A DNA stretch of 5,723 bases from an uncultured Planctomycetaceae bacterium. GTDB taxonomy: Bacteria > Planctomycetota > Planctomycetia > Planctomycetales > Planctomycetaceae. The stretch covers positions 1 to 5,723 of the forward strand of contig CAIJTL010001469.1 of NCBI GenBank assembly GCA_903823545.1. The letters run 5' to 3'. The notes under the pieces are model-generated. The model ran no database searches. It was not told the origin of the DNA and saw only the letters and a program-made list of their open reading frames with translations. The translations under genes were made by a program, and so were the position numbers. This document shows, one piece after another, positions 1-5,723 of this stretch (position 1 is the first letter of the stretch; every line of letters begins with the position of its first letter).

Positions 1-108
1 AGGCTTTGGGTCTTCGGCGACTGTGATGCTACAACAAATTAGCAGCGCGGCCCAACATTGAAGTGAAACTCTCATTCGCCACTGATCAATCGAAATGATG
101 CGTCTCAT
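1..108 (-). CDS. N-terminal fragment of an exported protein of unknown function (cut by left edge)
   Basis: An open frame starts with ATG at 108-106 and runs without a stop for 36 codons to the left edge. The SD-like GGAGGA at 118-123 (complement) sits 9 nt upstream and supports this start. A second ATG at 75-73 (residue 12) would give a more compact signal peptide. From there the sequence has a basic start (MRVSLQC), a hydrophobic core (WAALLICCSITV) and a likely signal peptidase I site after TVA, before EDPKP. The two adjacent cysteines do not make a lipobox, because the residue before each is Ile or Cys rather than Gly, Ala or Ser. The gene follows the ThuA-like gene on the same strand after 122 bp, so co-transcription is possible. 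Too little mature protein is visible to name a family. That this is a real gene start is inferred from the SD, the signal peptide and the conserved direction. Confidence 0.7.
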   Translation of the reverse strand, partial: MRRIISIDQWRMRVSLQCWAALLICCSITVAEDPKP

Positions 109-117
109 AACAAAGCT

Positions 118-123
118 TCCTCC
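118..123 (-). promoter_or_regulatory. Shine-Dalgarno site of the left-edge gene
   Basis: The minus strand reads GGAGGA, 9 nt before the ATG at 108-106. It favours that ATG over the internal one at 75-73, which has no comparable site. Confidence 0.55.
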
Positions 124-146
124 CTCGACAACAGGGCGTTGGCGCA

Positions 147-212
147 CCGGGCGGCGTCAGCCTCAGGACGATTCTCAGTTTGTCCGCATGTCCGGGGGCT
201 GATGCCGCCCGG
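147..212. repeat. Long imperfect inverted repeat (24-position stem, 18-nt loop) between two minus-strand genes
   Basis: Positions 147-170 pair with 212-189. The outer arms are CCGGGCGGCGTCAGCC (147-162) and GGCTGATGCCGCCCGG (197-212), 16 positions with one G/T pair. The pairing then continues inward through 164/195 and 166-169/190-193, leaving an 18-nt loop at 171-188. As plus-strand RNA, 23 of 24 positions pair, three of them as G-U wobbles (156/203, 163/196, 170/189) with one mismatch (165/194). As minus-strand RNA those three become mismatches and 20 of 24 pair. The element starts 18 nt beyond the stop of the ThuA-like gene. No T-tract follows in either direction at the right distance, so it is not a standard Rho-independent terminator. 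It may be a REP-like dispersed palindrome or an RNA-processing or stabilising hairpin. The structure is directly visible; its role is not. Confidence 0.75.
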
Positions 213-230
213 CTCTCCGACGGATTGTTT

Positions 231-1148
231 TCACTGCTTCTTATTCAAATTCGATCCCAGCCAATTCACGGCGTTGGCGACGATCTTCAGTGGCTGTTCT
301 TGTTTGAAAACCGGGTAGGTTTCGTGGCCGGGCCGGAAATAGAAGACGCGGCCTTCGCCGAGCTTCCAGATCTGTCCGCTACGGAATGATTCGCCAGCGG
401 CCCAGCTCTCCTCGAACAGAACTTCGTCGGCGTCGGGAACATGAAACGGATCGGCGTACATTTCCGTCTGTGAAATCTCGAATGACGCAGGAAGACCACG
501 AGCAATCGGATGGTCGGACTTCAGCACTTTGACGGTGCTCGGTTTGCCATCAGCTCGGTACGAAGGGAAGACACAGTTGGGGAGATCGACTCGCACCGTG
601 AGTTGTGCCCCGCGTTTCATCGCGTAGTAGGCGGGCGTGCGAATCGAGTCGGCAGTCGGGACGAATCGGCCTTCAGGAGCCACGAATTCAAACTTCACTG
701 GTGGCCCATTCGGCGGATCGGGATATCGTCGGCGAGCATCATCACGAGTCCGCTCATTCATCGCTTCGACGAACGGGGCTGACCAATGTGCCGAATGCAA
801 TCCGATGAATGCCAACTGCCCACGCTTGATCCGGGCGACGATGTTCTTCGCCACCTCCGGCGAGATGTCGTTGTGCCGTACATGCCCCCACCAGACGAGC
901 ACGTCTGTGTTGTCGAGCAAGCTCGCGGGCAGACCCTTCTCCGGCTGATTGATGTTCGCCGAGATTACCCGCAACCCCGGCTGCTTGCCGAGATGATCGG
1001 CAATCGCGTTGCCGAGGAAGTTCTCGTAAGCCTGCTTCTGCGCCGGCTGCTGCTCGTCCCAAACGACGACGCGAATCAATGGTTCGGCAGCAGAACCGTT
1101 TGTGGCATGGGATAGAACGAGCAGCACCAGGACGAAGATTGTTCGCAT
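231..1148 (-). CDS. Exported ThuA-domain protein (trehalose-utilisation-like, GATase-like fold)
   Basis: This 305-residue protein matches the ThuA family. Family hallmarks in order are WWGH (86-89), GLHSAHWS (116-123), DHPIA (212-216), TEMYADPF (228-235) and FRPGHETYP (271-279). ThuA proteins share a class I glutamine-amidotransferase-like fold and are linked to disaccharide catabolism; the exact reaction here cannot be read from sequence. Residues 1-21 form a signal peptide: MR, a hydrophobic run TIFVLVLLVL, and a probable cut at SAA|EP, so the mature protein should be extracytoplasmic. The start at 1148 is preferred over the ATG four codons upstream (1160) because GGAGG lies 5 nt before it and no SD precedes the other. 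About 90 residues separate the HSAHW and DHP motifs, roughly 50 more than I recall for ThuA of Bacillus or rhizobia. The gene lies 138 bp downstream of the oxidoreductase, on the same strand, which suggests a shared sugar pathway. Confidence 0.93.
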   Translation of the reverse strand: MRTIFVLVLLVLSHATNGSAAEPLIRVVVWDEQQPAQKQAYENFLGNAIADHLGKQPGLRVISANINQPEKGLPASLLDNTDVLVWWGHVRHNDISPEVAKNIVARIKRGQLAFIGLHSAHWSAPFVEAMNERTRDDARRRYPDPPNGPPVKFEFVAPEGRFVPTADSIRTPAYYAMKRGAQLTVRVDLPNCVFPSYRADGKPSTVKVLKSDHPIARGLPASFEISQTEMYADPFHVPDADEVLFEESWAAGESFRSGQIWKLGEGRVFYFRPGHETYPVFKQEQPLKIVANAVNWLGSNLNKKQ

Positions 1149-1153
1149 CGCAT

Positions 1154-1158
1154 CCTCC
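1154..1158 (-). promoter_or_regulatory. Shine-Dalgarno site deciding the ThuA-like start
   Basis: The minus strand reads GGAGG, 5 nt before the ATG at 1148-1146. It overlaps the codons that follow the alternative ATG at 1160-1158, so the shorter 305-residue product is the better call. Confidence 0.6.
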
Positions 1159-1245
1159 ATCGGAAGGTACGGAGAGTGGGAACCCTAATCTTCGCTGATC
1201 GGCACTAATGAGAAGAGCAGAGTGATGCACACAAAATGCTTTCCC

Positions 1246-1264
1246 ATTAGCGACGATTAGCGTC
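1246..1264. repeat. Two short direct repeats, 10 bp apart, in the oxidoreductase/ThuA gap
   Basis: ATTAGCGAC (1246-1254) is followed by ATTAGCGTC (1256-1264): nine bases with one difference and a 10 bp period, so both copies would face the same side of the helix. A copy of CTAATG at 1205-1210 also forms an inverted partner to CATTAG at 1245-1250. The 138 bp gap (1149-1286) shows nothing else I can support and holds no convincing promoter. A binding site is possible, but chance is not excluded. Confidence 0.3.
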
Positions 1265-1286
1265 AATGAGTGTTCTCAATCTGCGG

Positions 1287-2405
1287 TTACTCCAGCGTGA
1301 AAGTCGGCAACTTCACGACTTCGCCACCTTTGAGCGCAGATTCGTGAGCCAGGATTCCGACGCAGGTCCAGTTTGCCGACAAGGTCGCGTTCGGCCACGG
1401 ATCTCGTTTGTCTCGCAACGCTGAGACGAACTCGTTGACCAAGTGCGGATGCGAGCCGCCGTGGCCGCCACCTTGGATGAACGAGAGGTGTTCGGAGTCG
1501 TGAATCTCAGAAGGGAGTGTGAATTTGCGGATCGGTTCTGGCAACAAGTGAGCGAAGTCCGGCACCGTCACTTTTTCAGGAATTTCAGGCTCAGGCTTCT
1601 TGGCTGTGTGGATGACGTGTGGTTCGTGTTCAACCAGCGTCCATTCAAACGATCGCTTCGTGCCGTAGACGTCGAAGCTCTCGCGGTATTGCCGAGCGAC
1701 GTCATACAGGAACCGCCAGATGTGCGCGGTGACGTCGCTGTCCTTCACCTTGATGTGACACGATTCGACTGCGAACTTGTTGCCGCTCTTTTGAGCGATG
1801 TCGTCGCGAACGGTTCCCGAACCGAAGCAGGAAACGTATTCGGCTCGACCATTCAACAGACCCAAGCATGGGCTGACGACGTGCGTCGCGTAGTGCATCG
1901 GGATCATCTTCTGCCAGTAGTCGGGCCAGCCATCCATATCTTGCGGGTGTGAAGCCGCGAGATGCTGAATCTTTCCGAGTTCGCCATTCTGATACATCTC
2001 TTTGATGAAGAGGAATTCGCGGCTGTAAACGACGGTCTCGGCCATCATGTATTTCAGGCCGGTGGACTTCACGAGTTCGCAGATCTTCTGACAGTCTTCG
2101 ACGTTGGTCGCCATTGGGACCGTACACATCACATGCTTGCCCGCTTTCAAAGCTTCCATCGACATCCAAGCGTGCTCGGAAATCGGACTGTTGATATGCA
2201 CGAAGTCGACGTTCGGATCTTTCAGCACGTCGCTGTAATCGGTGTATCGTTTTCCAATTCCAAACTGATCCCCAACCTTGTCGAGCTTCTCTTTATTTCT
2301 TTGGCAGATCGCATAAACGTTGGCATCAGGAAGCGCCTGATAAATCGGAATGAACTCCGCGCCAAAACCAAGACCAATCATCGCGACATTCAGCGGTTTG
2401 CTCAT
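1287..2405 (-). CDS. Gfo/Idh/MocA-family NAD(P)-dependent oxidoreductase
   Basis: This 372-residue protein is a typical length for the family. The N-terminal Rossmann fold shows the nucleotide-binding loop GLGFGAEF (11-18) after a hydrophobic strand (VAMI), with VHINSP (69-74) and GKHVMCTVPMA (89-99) further on. The C-terminal sugar-binding half includes HYATH (171-175), GGGHGGSHPHL (312-322) and NEFVSALRDKRDPWP (324-338). The family oxidises or reduces sugars and related polyols. The usual EKP motif, whose lysine is thought to take part in catalysis, reads TVP (95-97). This may mark a subfamily or altered chemistry. H171 or H175 lies where the family's conserved histidine is expected. There is no signal peptide, so the enzyme should be cytoplasmic. 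The start is ATG at 2405 with AAGGA 7 nt upstream; a longer frame to 2477 lacks an SD and adds a poorly conserved-looking leader. It is probably the first gene of the minus-strand unit. Confidence 0.95.
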   Translation of the reverse strand: MSKPLNVAMIGLGFGAEFIPIYQALPDANVYAICQRNKEKLDKVGDQFGIGKRYTDYSDVLKDPNVDFVHINSPISEHAWMSMEALKAGKHVMCTVPMATNVEDCQKICELVKSTGLKYMMAETVVYSREFLFIKEMYQNGELGKIQHLAASHPQDMDGWPDYWQKMIPMHYATHVVSPCLGLLNGRAEYVSCFGSGTVRDDIAQKSGNKFAVESCHIKVKDSDVTAHIWRFLYDVARQYRESFDVYGTKRSFEWTLVEHEPHVIHTAKKPEPEIPEKVTVPDFAHLLPEPIRKFTLPSEIHDSEHLSFIQGGGHGGSHPHLVNEFVSALRDKRDPWPNATLSANWTCVGILAHESALKGGEVVKLPTFTLE

Positions 2406-2412
2406 GAGTGTT

Positions 2413-2417
2413 TCCTT
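2413..2417 (-). promoter_or_regulatory. Shine-Dalgarno site of the oxidoreductase gene
   Basis: The minus strand reads AAGGA, 7 nt before the ATG at 2405-2403. It fixes the start at MSKPLNVAMIG rather than 24 codons upstream. Confidence 0.6.
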
Positions 2418-2461
2418 CAACGGCAACAGACAAAAGAGGAGTAGCTTCCAAGGGGCGGACA

Positions 2462-2503
2462 AGCTATCGCCTGACACGAAAAAGTTCGAGCGCGCCGATA
2501 GTT
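2462..2503. promoter_or_regulatory. Symmetric dyad between divergent genes (possible operator)
   Basis: Two nested inverted repeats share one centre, between 2482 and 2483. The outer arms are CTATCG (2464-2469) and CGATAG (2496-2501). The inner arms are CGAA (2477-2480) and TTCG (2485-2488). Further matching pairs are 2462/2503, 2471/2494 and 2475/2490. The dyad lies 58 bp upstream of the oxidoreductase start and 57-98 bp upstream of the protease start at 2560, where a regulator of either or both divergent genes could bind. I could not assign convincing -35 and -10 boxes in this gap. Regulatory function is inferred from position and symmetry only. Confidence 0.35.
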
Positions 2504-2559
2504 GTGATCGAGGCCGTTTGGGTGCCTGACTGCGATTGAGTCATTTTCTATTCCAGACG

Positions 2560-3378
2560 ATGCTTCGCGGTATGACGACGAACTCCTCGCCCCCAACGAT
2601 TGCCGCGCGCCCGGCATCGCGACGCGAAGCGGACTATTGGCAGCAAACGCGGCGACCTTGGCCATCGTTGGTCTTTTTGTTGCCGTTGTTGGTGGTTTAC
2701 GAAGTGGGGGTGTTGTGGATCGGAGGCCGCAACGCATCGGCCATTCGCAGCGGCGCGGATGAACTGTTGCGGGTACTTCTGGATCTCGTCGGACTCAATG
2801 CGGCCTGGTGGCCGCCGTTATTGATTGTGCTCGGACTCACGACTTGGCAATGGGTCGCGAAGTACCCGTGGCAGGTCTCGTTTGAAACGCTCGCGGGGAT
2901 GTTTGTTGAAAGCGTCTTGGCTGCATTCGCCCTGATCGTCCTTGGTCAAATTCAAAGCCGACTGTTTACTGGCTCATTTGCGATTGAAACGAGTCAACTT
3001 AGTCCGGCCGATCTGAGGATCACTCTGACCGCCGCTCAGACAGAACTTCTCACACGAGTATTGAGCTTTGTCGGCGCGGGGATTTATGAAGAAGTGATCT
3101 TCCGCCTGACGTTGCTTCCCACCGTCACGATGCTTTTTCGACAAACAGTGCTCCCGCGAACTTGGGCACCGACGTTTGCTGTCCTGGCGACGAGCCTCCT
3201 CTTCGCGGCCGCTCACCATGTTGGGCCAGCGGGTGAGCCGTTTGAGCTATTTCCATTTTGCTTCCGGTTGCTCGCGGGCGTTTTCTTTGCAGCCCTGTTT
3301 GTTTTGCGAGGATTCGGCATCGCTGCGGGAAGTCATGCCATTTATGACCTCTTGGTCGGTGTGCTGCTCGGATCGTAA
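2560..3378 (+). CDS. CPBP/Rce1-type intramembrane metalloprotease homologue
   Basis: This polytopic membrane protein has 272 residues from the ATG at 2560. It carries the three motifs of the CPBP (CaaX protease and bacteriocin-processing, ABI) family: EEVIFR (177-182), FAAAH (215-219) and HAIYD (259-263). The glutamates and histidines are the expected metal and catalytic residues, so it looks intact. Hydrophobic segments lie at about 36-55, 83-100, 108-130, 203-219, 232-249 and 254-271. The N-terminal 30 residues are polar and basic, followed by YWQQTRRPWPSL before the first membrane segment. Start choice is uncertain: TTG at 2536, ATG at 2560 and ATG at 2572 all share the frame and none has a clear SD; 2560 is the first ATG. 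Family members include the eukaryotic CaaX protease Rce1 and bacterial proteins linked to bacteriocin immunity. The substrate here is unknown, and no prenylation or bacteriocin gene is nearby. Confidence 0.9.
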   Translation: MLRGMTTNSSPPTIAARPASRREADYWQQTRRPWPSLVFLLPLLVVYEVGVLWIGGRNASAIRSGADELLRVLLDLVGLNAAWWPPLLIVLGLTTWQWVAKYPWQVSFETLAGMFVESVLAAFALIVLGQIQSRLFTGSFAIETSQLSPADLRITLTAAQTELLTRVLSFVGAGIYEEVIFRLTLLPTVTMLFRQTVLPRTWAPTFAVLATSLLFAAAHHVGPAGEPFELFPFCFRLLAGVFFAALFVLRGFGIAAGSHAIYDLLVGVLLGS

Positions 3379-3589
3379 TCGGCGGCAAGAATTAGCACGT
3401 AGCCCCACTTTTGCTCTGTCATTGATGCGAATGTTGCTATCGGACGTGGGAGTCCGCGCTGGCGGCGTGAGTGGCCGCGTAAAAGTGCTCTGGCTTGTAT
3501 GTGAGGGTTTGGTTTGAACGGTTAGCATGCCTGTCGTTGGTGAACGATCCCGTTCGCTTTCGATTTCATTCTTTGGCTGACCTTCGTCT
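3379..3589. other. Intergenic gap between the protease and VWA genes
   Basis: No plausible coding frame was found. Two short GC-rich inverted repeats are present: GCGGC/GCCGC (3462-3466 and 3474-3478) and the hairpin at 3539-3558, listed separately. A stop in frame with the VWA gene at 3578-3580 rules out a start upstream of it. At 211 bp the gap is long enough for a separate promoter, but I see no convincing -35/-10 pair. Confidence 0.5.
3539..3558 (+). other. Small hairpin upstream of the VWA gene
   Basis: GGTGAACG (3539-3546) pairs with CGTTCGCT (3551-3558) around an ATCC loop: eight pairs, including two G-U wobbles. It ends 31 nt before the ATG at 3590 and is followed by pyrimidine-rich sequence without a solid T-run. 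It could be a weak terminator for the protease gene or a leader structure. It could also be chance. Confidence 0.25.
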
Positions 3590-5723
3590 ATGACTCCGAC
3601 CTCCGAAACAAGTATGCGACTGGCACTTGACCCTGTGTGGTCGTGGCCAGTTTCGGTTTTGGTGGCCGTGTCGTTGATGATGTTCGTGCTGTTGACGTAT
3701 CCGCGACGAGTGCGCCACTTGCCGAGTTTTTCACGGCGATTCCTTATCGGAGTGCGACTGCTGGTGGCGTTTGTGTTGGCGTGGGGCATCTTGCGTCCTG
3801 AGCTGCAATGGACCAAGAAAGACCGCAAGGCCGCGATGCTTGTCGTCCTTGGCGATCAGAGTCGGAGCATGCAGACTCCTGACGGTCCTGCGAGTACCTC
3901 GCGGCGAGCCGTATTGGTCAAGACGTTGCAGGATGCAGAACAGACCTTCGAAAGACTTCGCAAAGAGATGGAGGTTCGGTATCTCGATTTTGATCGGGAG
4001 GGGCACTCGGCTGACAAGCCTGATCCCGCGGCTCCCGGCGAGCAATCGGCGATTGGTTTTGTGTTGGAGTCGGTCTTGCGCGAGTCGCAAGGCAAAGGGC
4101 TTTCGGGAATCATTCTGCATAGCGACGGTGCTCAGAGGGCGCTCGCTCCTTATGACATTGACGCGAGAACGGTGGCGCGGCGGCTTGGTGAATTGCAGAT
4201 CCCGATTTTTCCCGTTGCGTATGGTACGACGACCGTCTCGGACACTTCGCTCGATTTGATCGTCGAAGATTTGTTGGTCGATCCGTATGCGTTCGTAAAA
4301 AAGACCGTGCCGATGCGAGCCAAGTTGCGAGTCAACGGAGCTGCCGGTCGGAAGTTGACCGTGCGGTTGTTGGTTGAAGATGCGAAGACACGCGACGGGT
4401 TGAAGTCGGGCGAATTGAAAGTTCCGCCTGCATCGAAGAACGCACAACCTGTGGTCGTTGTGGAAACGTCGCGGAACTCGGACGTGATCCCCGTCGAATT
4501 GTCGTACGTCCCCGACCTACCCGGTGAGTACAAGATCGCGGTCGAGGTCGTGCCGTTTGATGATGAGATCAAAAAGACGAACAACCGCCGATCGACGCTG
4601 TTGACTGTGCGGCGCGGAGGAATCAACGTCGCATATTTTGATCACGCGACTGTTCCTGAGCAGAAATGGTTGAAGCTGCTCAACACGACCGACCAAATTC
4701 AGCTCGATTTTCAACCGATCGTGTTCGGCAAGAAGAGCGACCGCAACGATATCGACCCCGACATGTTTCAGCGGGGACGATACGACGTCTACATCATTGG
4801 TGGTGTCCCCGCGAAAGTGTTTGGTCCCGAAATCCTCAAGCAACTTGCGACGCGAGTTGACGAAGGAGCTGGCTTGCTGATGATCGGCGGCCTGCACAGT
4901 TTTGGTGCCGGTGGATATGCCGAAACGCCGCTGGCTGATTTGCTTCCCGTCATGATGAATCGGAACGAATCGATCTCCGCCGAAGAAGTCGATCCGTCGC
5001 AACGACATGCTGAAGAATTGGCGATGATTCCGACGGCCAAAGGTTTGCGGCACTACGTCATGCGAATCGAAGCCGCCGACAAAAATCGTGAAGCATGGTT
5101 GGCTCTTCCTCCGCTCGATGGAGCAAACAAGCTGCGAGCCAAGAACGACTTCGTCGAAGTCTTGGCGACTTCCCCCGAAGGGATTCCGCTGTTGTTCTCC
5201 AGCGAAGTCGGTAAAGCGCGAGTGATGGCGTTTGCAGGAGACACGACGTGGCGCTGGCCTTTGCGTGGTCAGCGGAAAGCTCATCAAGTGTTTTGGCGTC
5301 AGATGATTTTTTGGCTGGCTCGCAAGGAAGAGGATCAAAGTCAAACGGTGTGGGTGCGAGTTGATCCGCGGAACTACCTACCAGGAGCAGCGGTGAAGTT
5401 AGCTTTGGGGGCGAGGACTCCGGAAGGGCTTCCGATAACGGACGCCGATTTCGCGGTGACCGTAACGAACCCCAAAGGAGAACGACAAACACTGACAACA
5501 CAGCGCAACGGCAACGAGTTTGCTGCGACATACCAACAAACGGATCTTGCGGGTGACTATTGGGTGAGCGTCTCTGCTCAAACAAAAGACCGCAAAGAAA
5601 TCGGTCGCACCACATCGCGATTCCTGGTCGATGAACGAGACCTCGAACTCGACAATCCCGCTGCCGATCACGCGCTGTTGGCCGAACTTGCTGCCCTGAC
5701 CGGCGGTAGCGTCGTCGCGCCGG
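3590..5723 (+). CDS. Membrane-anchored VWA and GATase-like domain protein (cut by right edge)
   Basis: An uninterrupted frame of 711 codons runs off the right edge. Two N-terminal membrane segments (about 17-37 and 51-69) flank a basic loop (RRVRH, RR) likely to be cytoplasmic, which places the rest outside the membrane. A VWA domain follows with an intact metal site: D89-S91-S93 in GDQSRSM, S153 in SAIG, and D179 in HSDG. Beta-rich linker sequence (about 210-340) leads to a glutamine-amidotransferase-like domain: YDVYIIGG before GGLHSFGAGGY (433-443), then TPLADLLPV (446-454), FAGDTTWRW (548-556) and HQVFWRQMIFWLAR (565-578). Another beta-rich region follows. No cysteine occurs in the visible part, so the domain cannot use the amidotransferase Cys nucleophile. 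Planctomycete genomes commonly encode such proteins, often near MoxR and DUF58 genes. The start is the first ATG after an in-frame stop at 3578-3580; no SD is visible. A role in an envelope complex is inferred. Confidence 0.92.
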   Translation, partial: MTPTSETSMRLALDPVWSWPVSVLVAVSLMMFVLLTYPRRVRHLPSFSRRFLIGVRLLVAFVLAWGILRPELQWTKKDRKAAMLVVLGDQSRSMQTPDGPASTSRRAVLVKTLQDAEQTFERLRKEMEVRYLDFDREGHSADKPDPAAPGEQSAIGFVLESVLRESQGKGLSGIILHSDGAQRALAPYDIDARTVARRLGELQIPIFPVAYGTTTVSDTSLDLIVEDLLVDPYAFVKKTVPMRAKLRVNGAAGRKLTVRLLVEDAKTRDGLKSGELKVPPASKNAQPVVVVETSRNSDVIPVELSYVPDLPGEYKIAVEVVPFDDEIKKTNNRRSTLLTVRRGGINVAYFDHATVPEQKWLKLLNTTDQIQLDFQPIVFGKKSDRNDIDPDMFQRGRYDVYIIGGVPAKVFGPEILKQLATRVDEGAGLLMIGGLHSFGAGGYAETPLADLLPVMMNRNESISAEEVDPSQRHAEELAMIPTAKGLRHYVMRIEAADKNREAWLALPPLDGANKLRAKNDFVEVLATSPEGIPLLFSSEVGKARVMAFAGDTTWRWPLRGQRKAHQVFWRQMIFWLARKEEDQSQTVWVRVDPRNYLPGAAVKLALGARTPEGLPITDADFAVTVTNPKGERQTLTTQRNGNEFAATYQQTDLAGDYWVSVSAQTKDRKEIGRTTSRFLVDERDLELDNPAADHALLAELAALTGGSVVAP

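Noticed and set aside
16..40. Lipoprotein signal in the left-edge gene (adjacent cysteines)
   Set aside because: The residue before each cysteine is Ile or Cys, not the Gly, Ala or Ser of a lipobox; a signal peptidase I site after TVA fits better.
147..230. Rho-independent terminator for the ThuA-like gene
   Set aside because: The stem is strong, but the minus-strand sequence beyond it has no T-run. The nearest plus-strand T-rich stretch is about 14 nt beyond the stem, and no plus-strand gene precedes it.
180..389. Small plus-strand frame beginning inside the inverted repeat
   Set aside because: It starts in the hairpin loop and runs antisense to the 3' end of the ThuA-like gene; no SD or domain is visible.
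754..1266. Open frame of 170 codons on the minus strand, overlapping the ThuA-like gene in another frame
   Set aside because: It is Arg/Ala/Gly-rich out-of-frame sequence across the real ThuA motifs, with no SD.
1443..1952. Plus-strand frame of 169 codons within the oxidoreductase gene
   Set aside because: It is the complement of a strongly conserved Gfo/Idh/MocA coding region and shows no independent motifs.
3406..3487. CACTTTT (3406-3412) and AAAAGTG (3481-3487) as an inverted repeat
   Set aside because: Only seven bases with a 68-nt spacer; expected by chance in a gap of this length and without supporting context.
3731..4447. Open frame of 238 codons on the minus strand
   Set aside because: Antisense to the VWA domain region; the composition is biased (Arg, Gln, Ser) and no family is recognisable.
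4517..5344. Open frame of 275 codons on the minus strand
   Set aside because: It lies wholly antisense to the VWA/GATase-like gene, whose plus-strand frame carries recognisable motifs throughout. The antisense translation shows no domain pattern.

Overview
The window looks like chromosomal DNA from a free-living bacterium of the Planctomycetes (for example the Gimesia, Rubinisphaera or Schlesneria side of the phylum). This is inferred from gene content: an exported ThuA-like protein next to a Gfo/Idh/MocA oxidoreductase, and a large membrane-anchored protein combining a von Willebrand factor A (VWA) domain with a glutamine-amidotransferase-like domain. GC content is moderate. Some starts have a Shine-Dalgarno (SD) sequence and others do not. 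No tRNA, rRNA, CRISPR array, transposase or phage gene was found.

Layout: two gene groups diverge from about 2406-2559. The left group lies on the minus strand. It reads from a cytoplasmic NAD(P)-dependent oxidoreductase (2405 to 1287), through a signal-peptide-bearing ThuA-domain protein (1148 to 231), to the first 36 codons of another exported protein (108 to 1), cut by the left edge. The 122 bp between the last two genes hold a 24-position inverted repeat, which is the most striking non-coding structure here. The right group lies on the plus strand. It holds a CPBP/Rce1-type intramembrane metalloprotease homologue (2560-3378), a 211 bp gap, and the first 711 codons of the VWA/GATase-like protein (3590 to the right edge, still open).

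How the genes may work together: oxidoreductase plus ThuA resembles the thuA/thuB pairing of sugar catabolism, in which ThuB is also a Gfo/Idh/MocA enzyme. The left group is therefore plausibly a carbohydrate-processing transcription unit, although ThuA carries an export signal and the oxidoreductase does not. The VWA protein probably works outside the cytoplasmic membrane in a BatA-like or MoxR-associated complex; partner genes, if any, lie beyond the right edge. Nothing ties the CPBP protein to either neighbour except position.

I do not see a clearly new multi-gene system. The points most worth a second look are the hairpin at 147-212, the complete absence of cysteine from the visible VWA/GATase-like protein, the oxidoreductase's loss of the usual EKP motif, and a symmetric operator-like dyad between the divergent genes.
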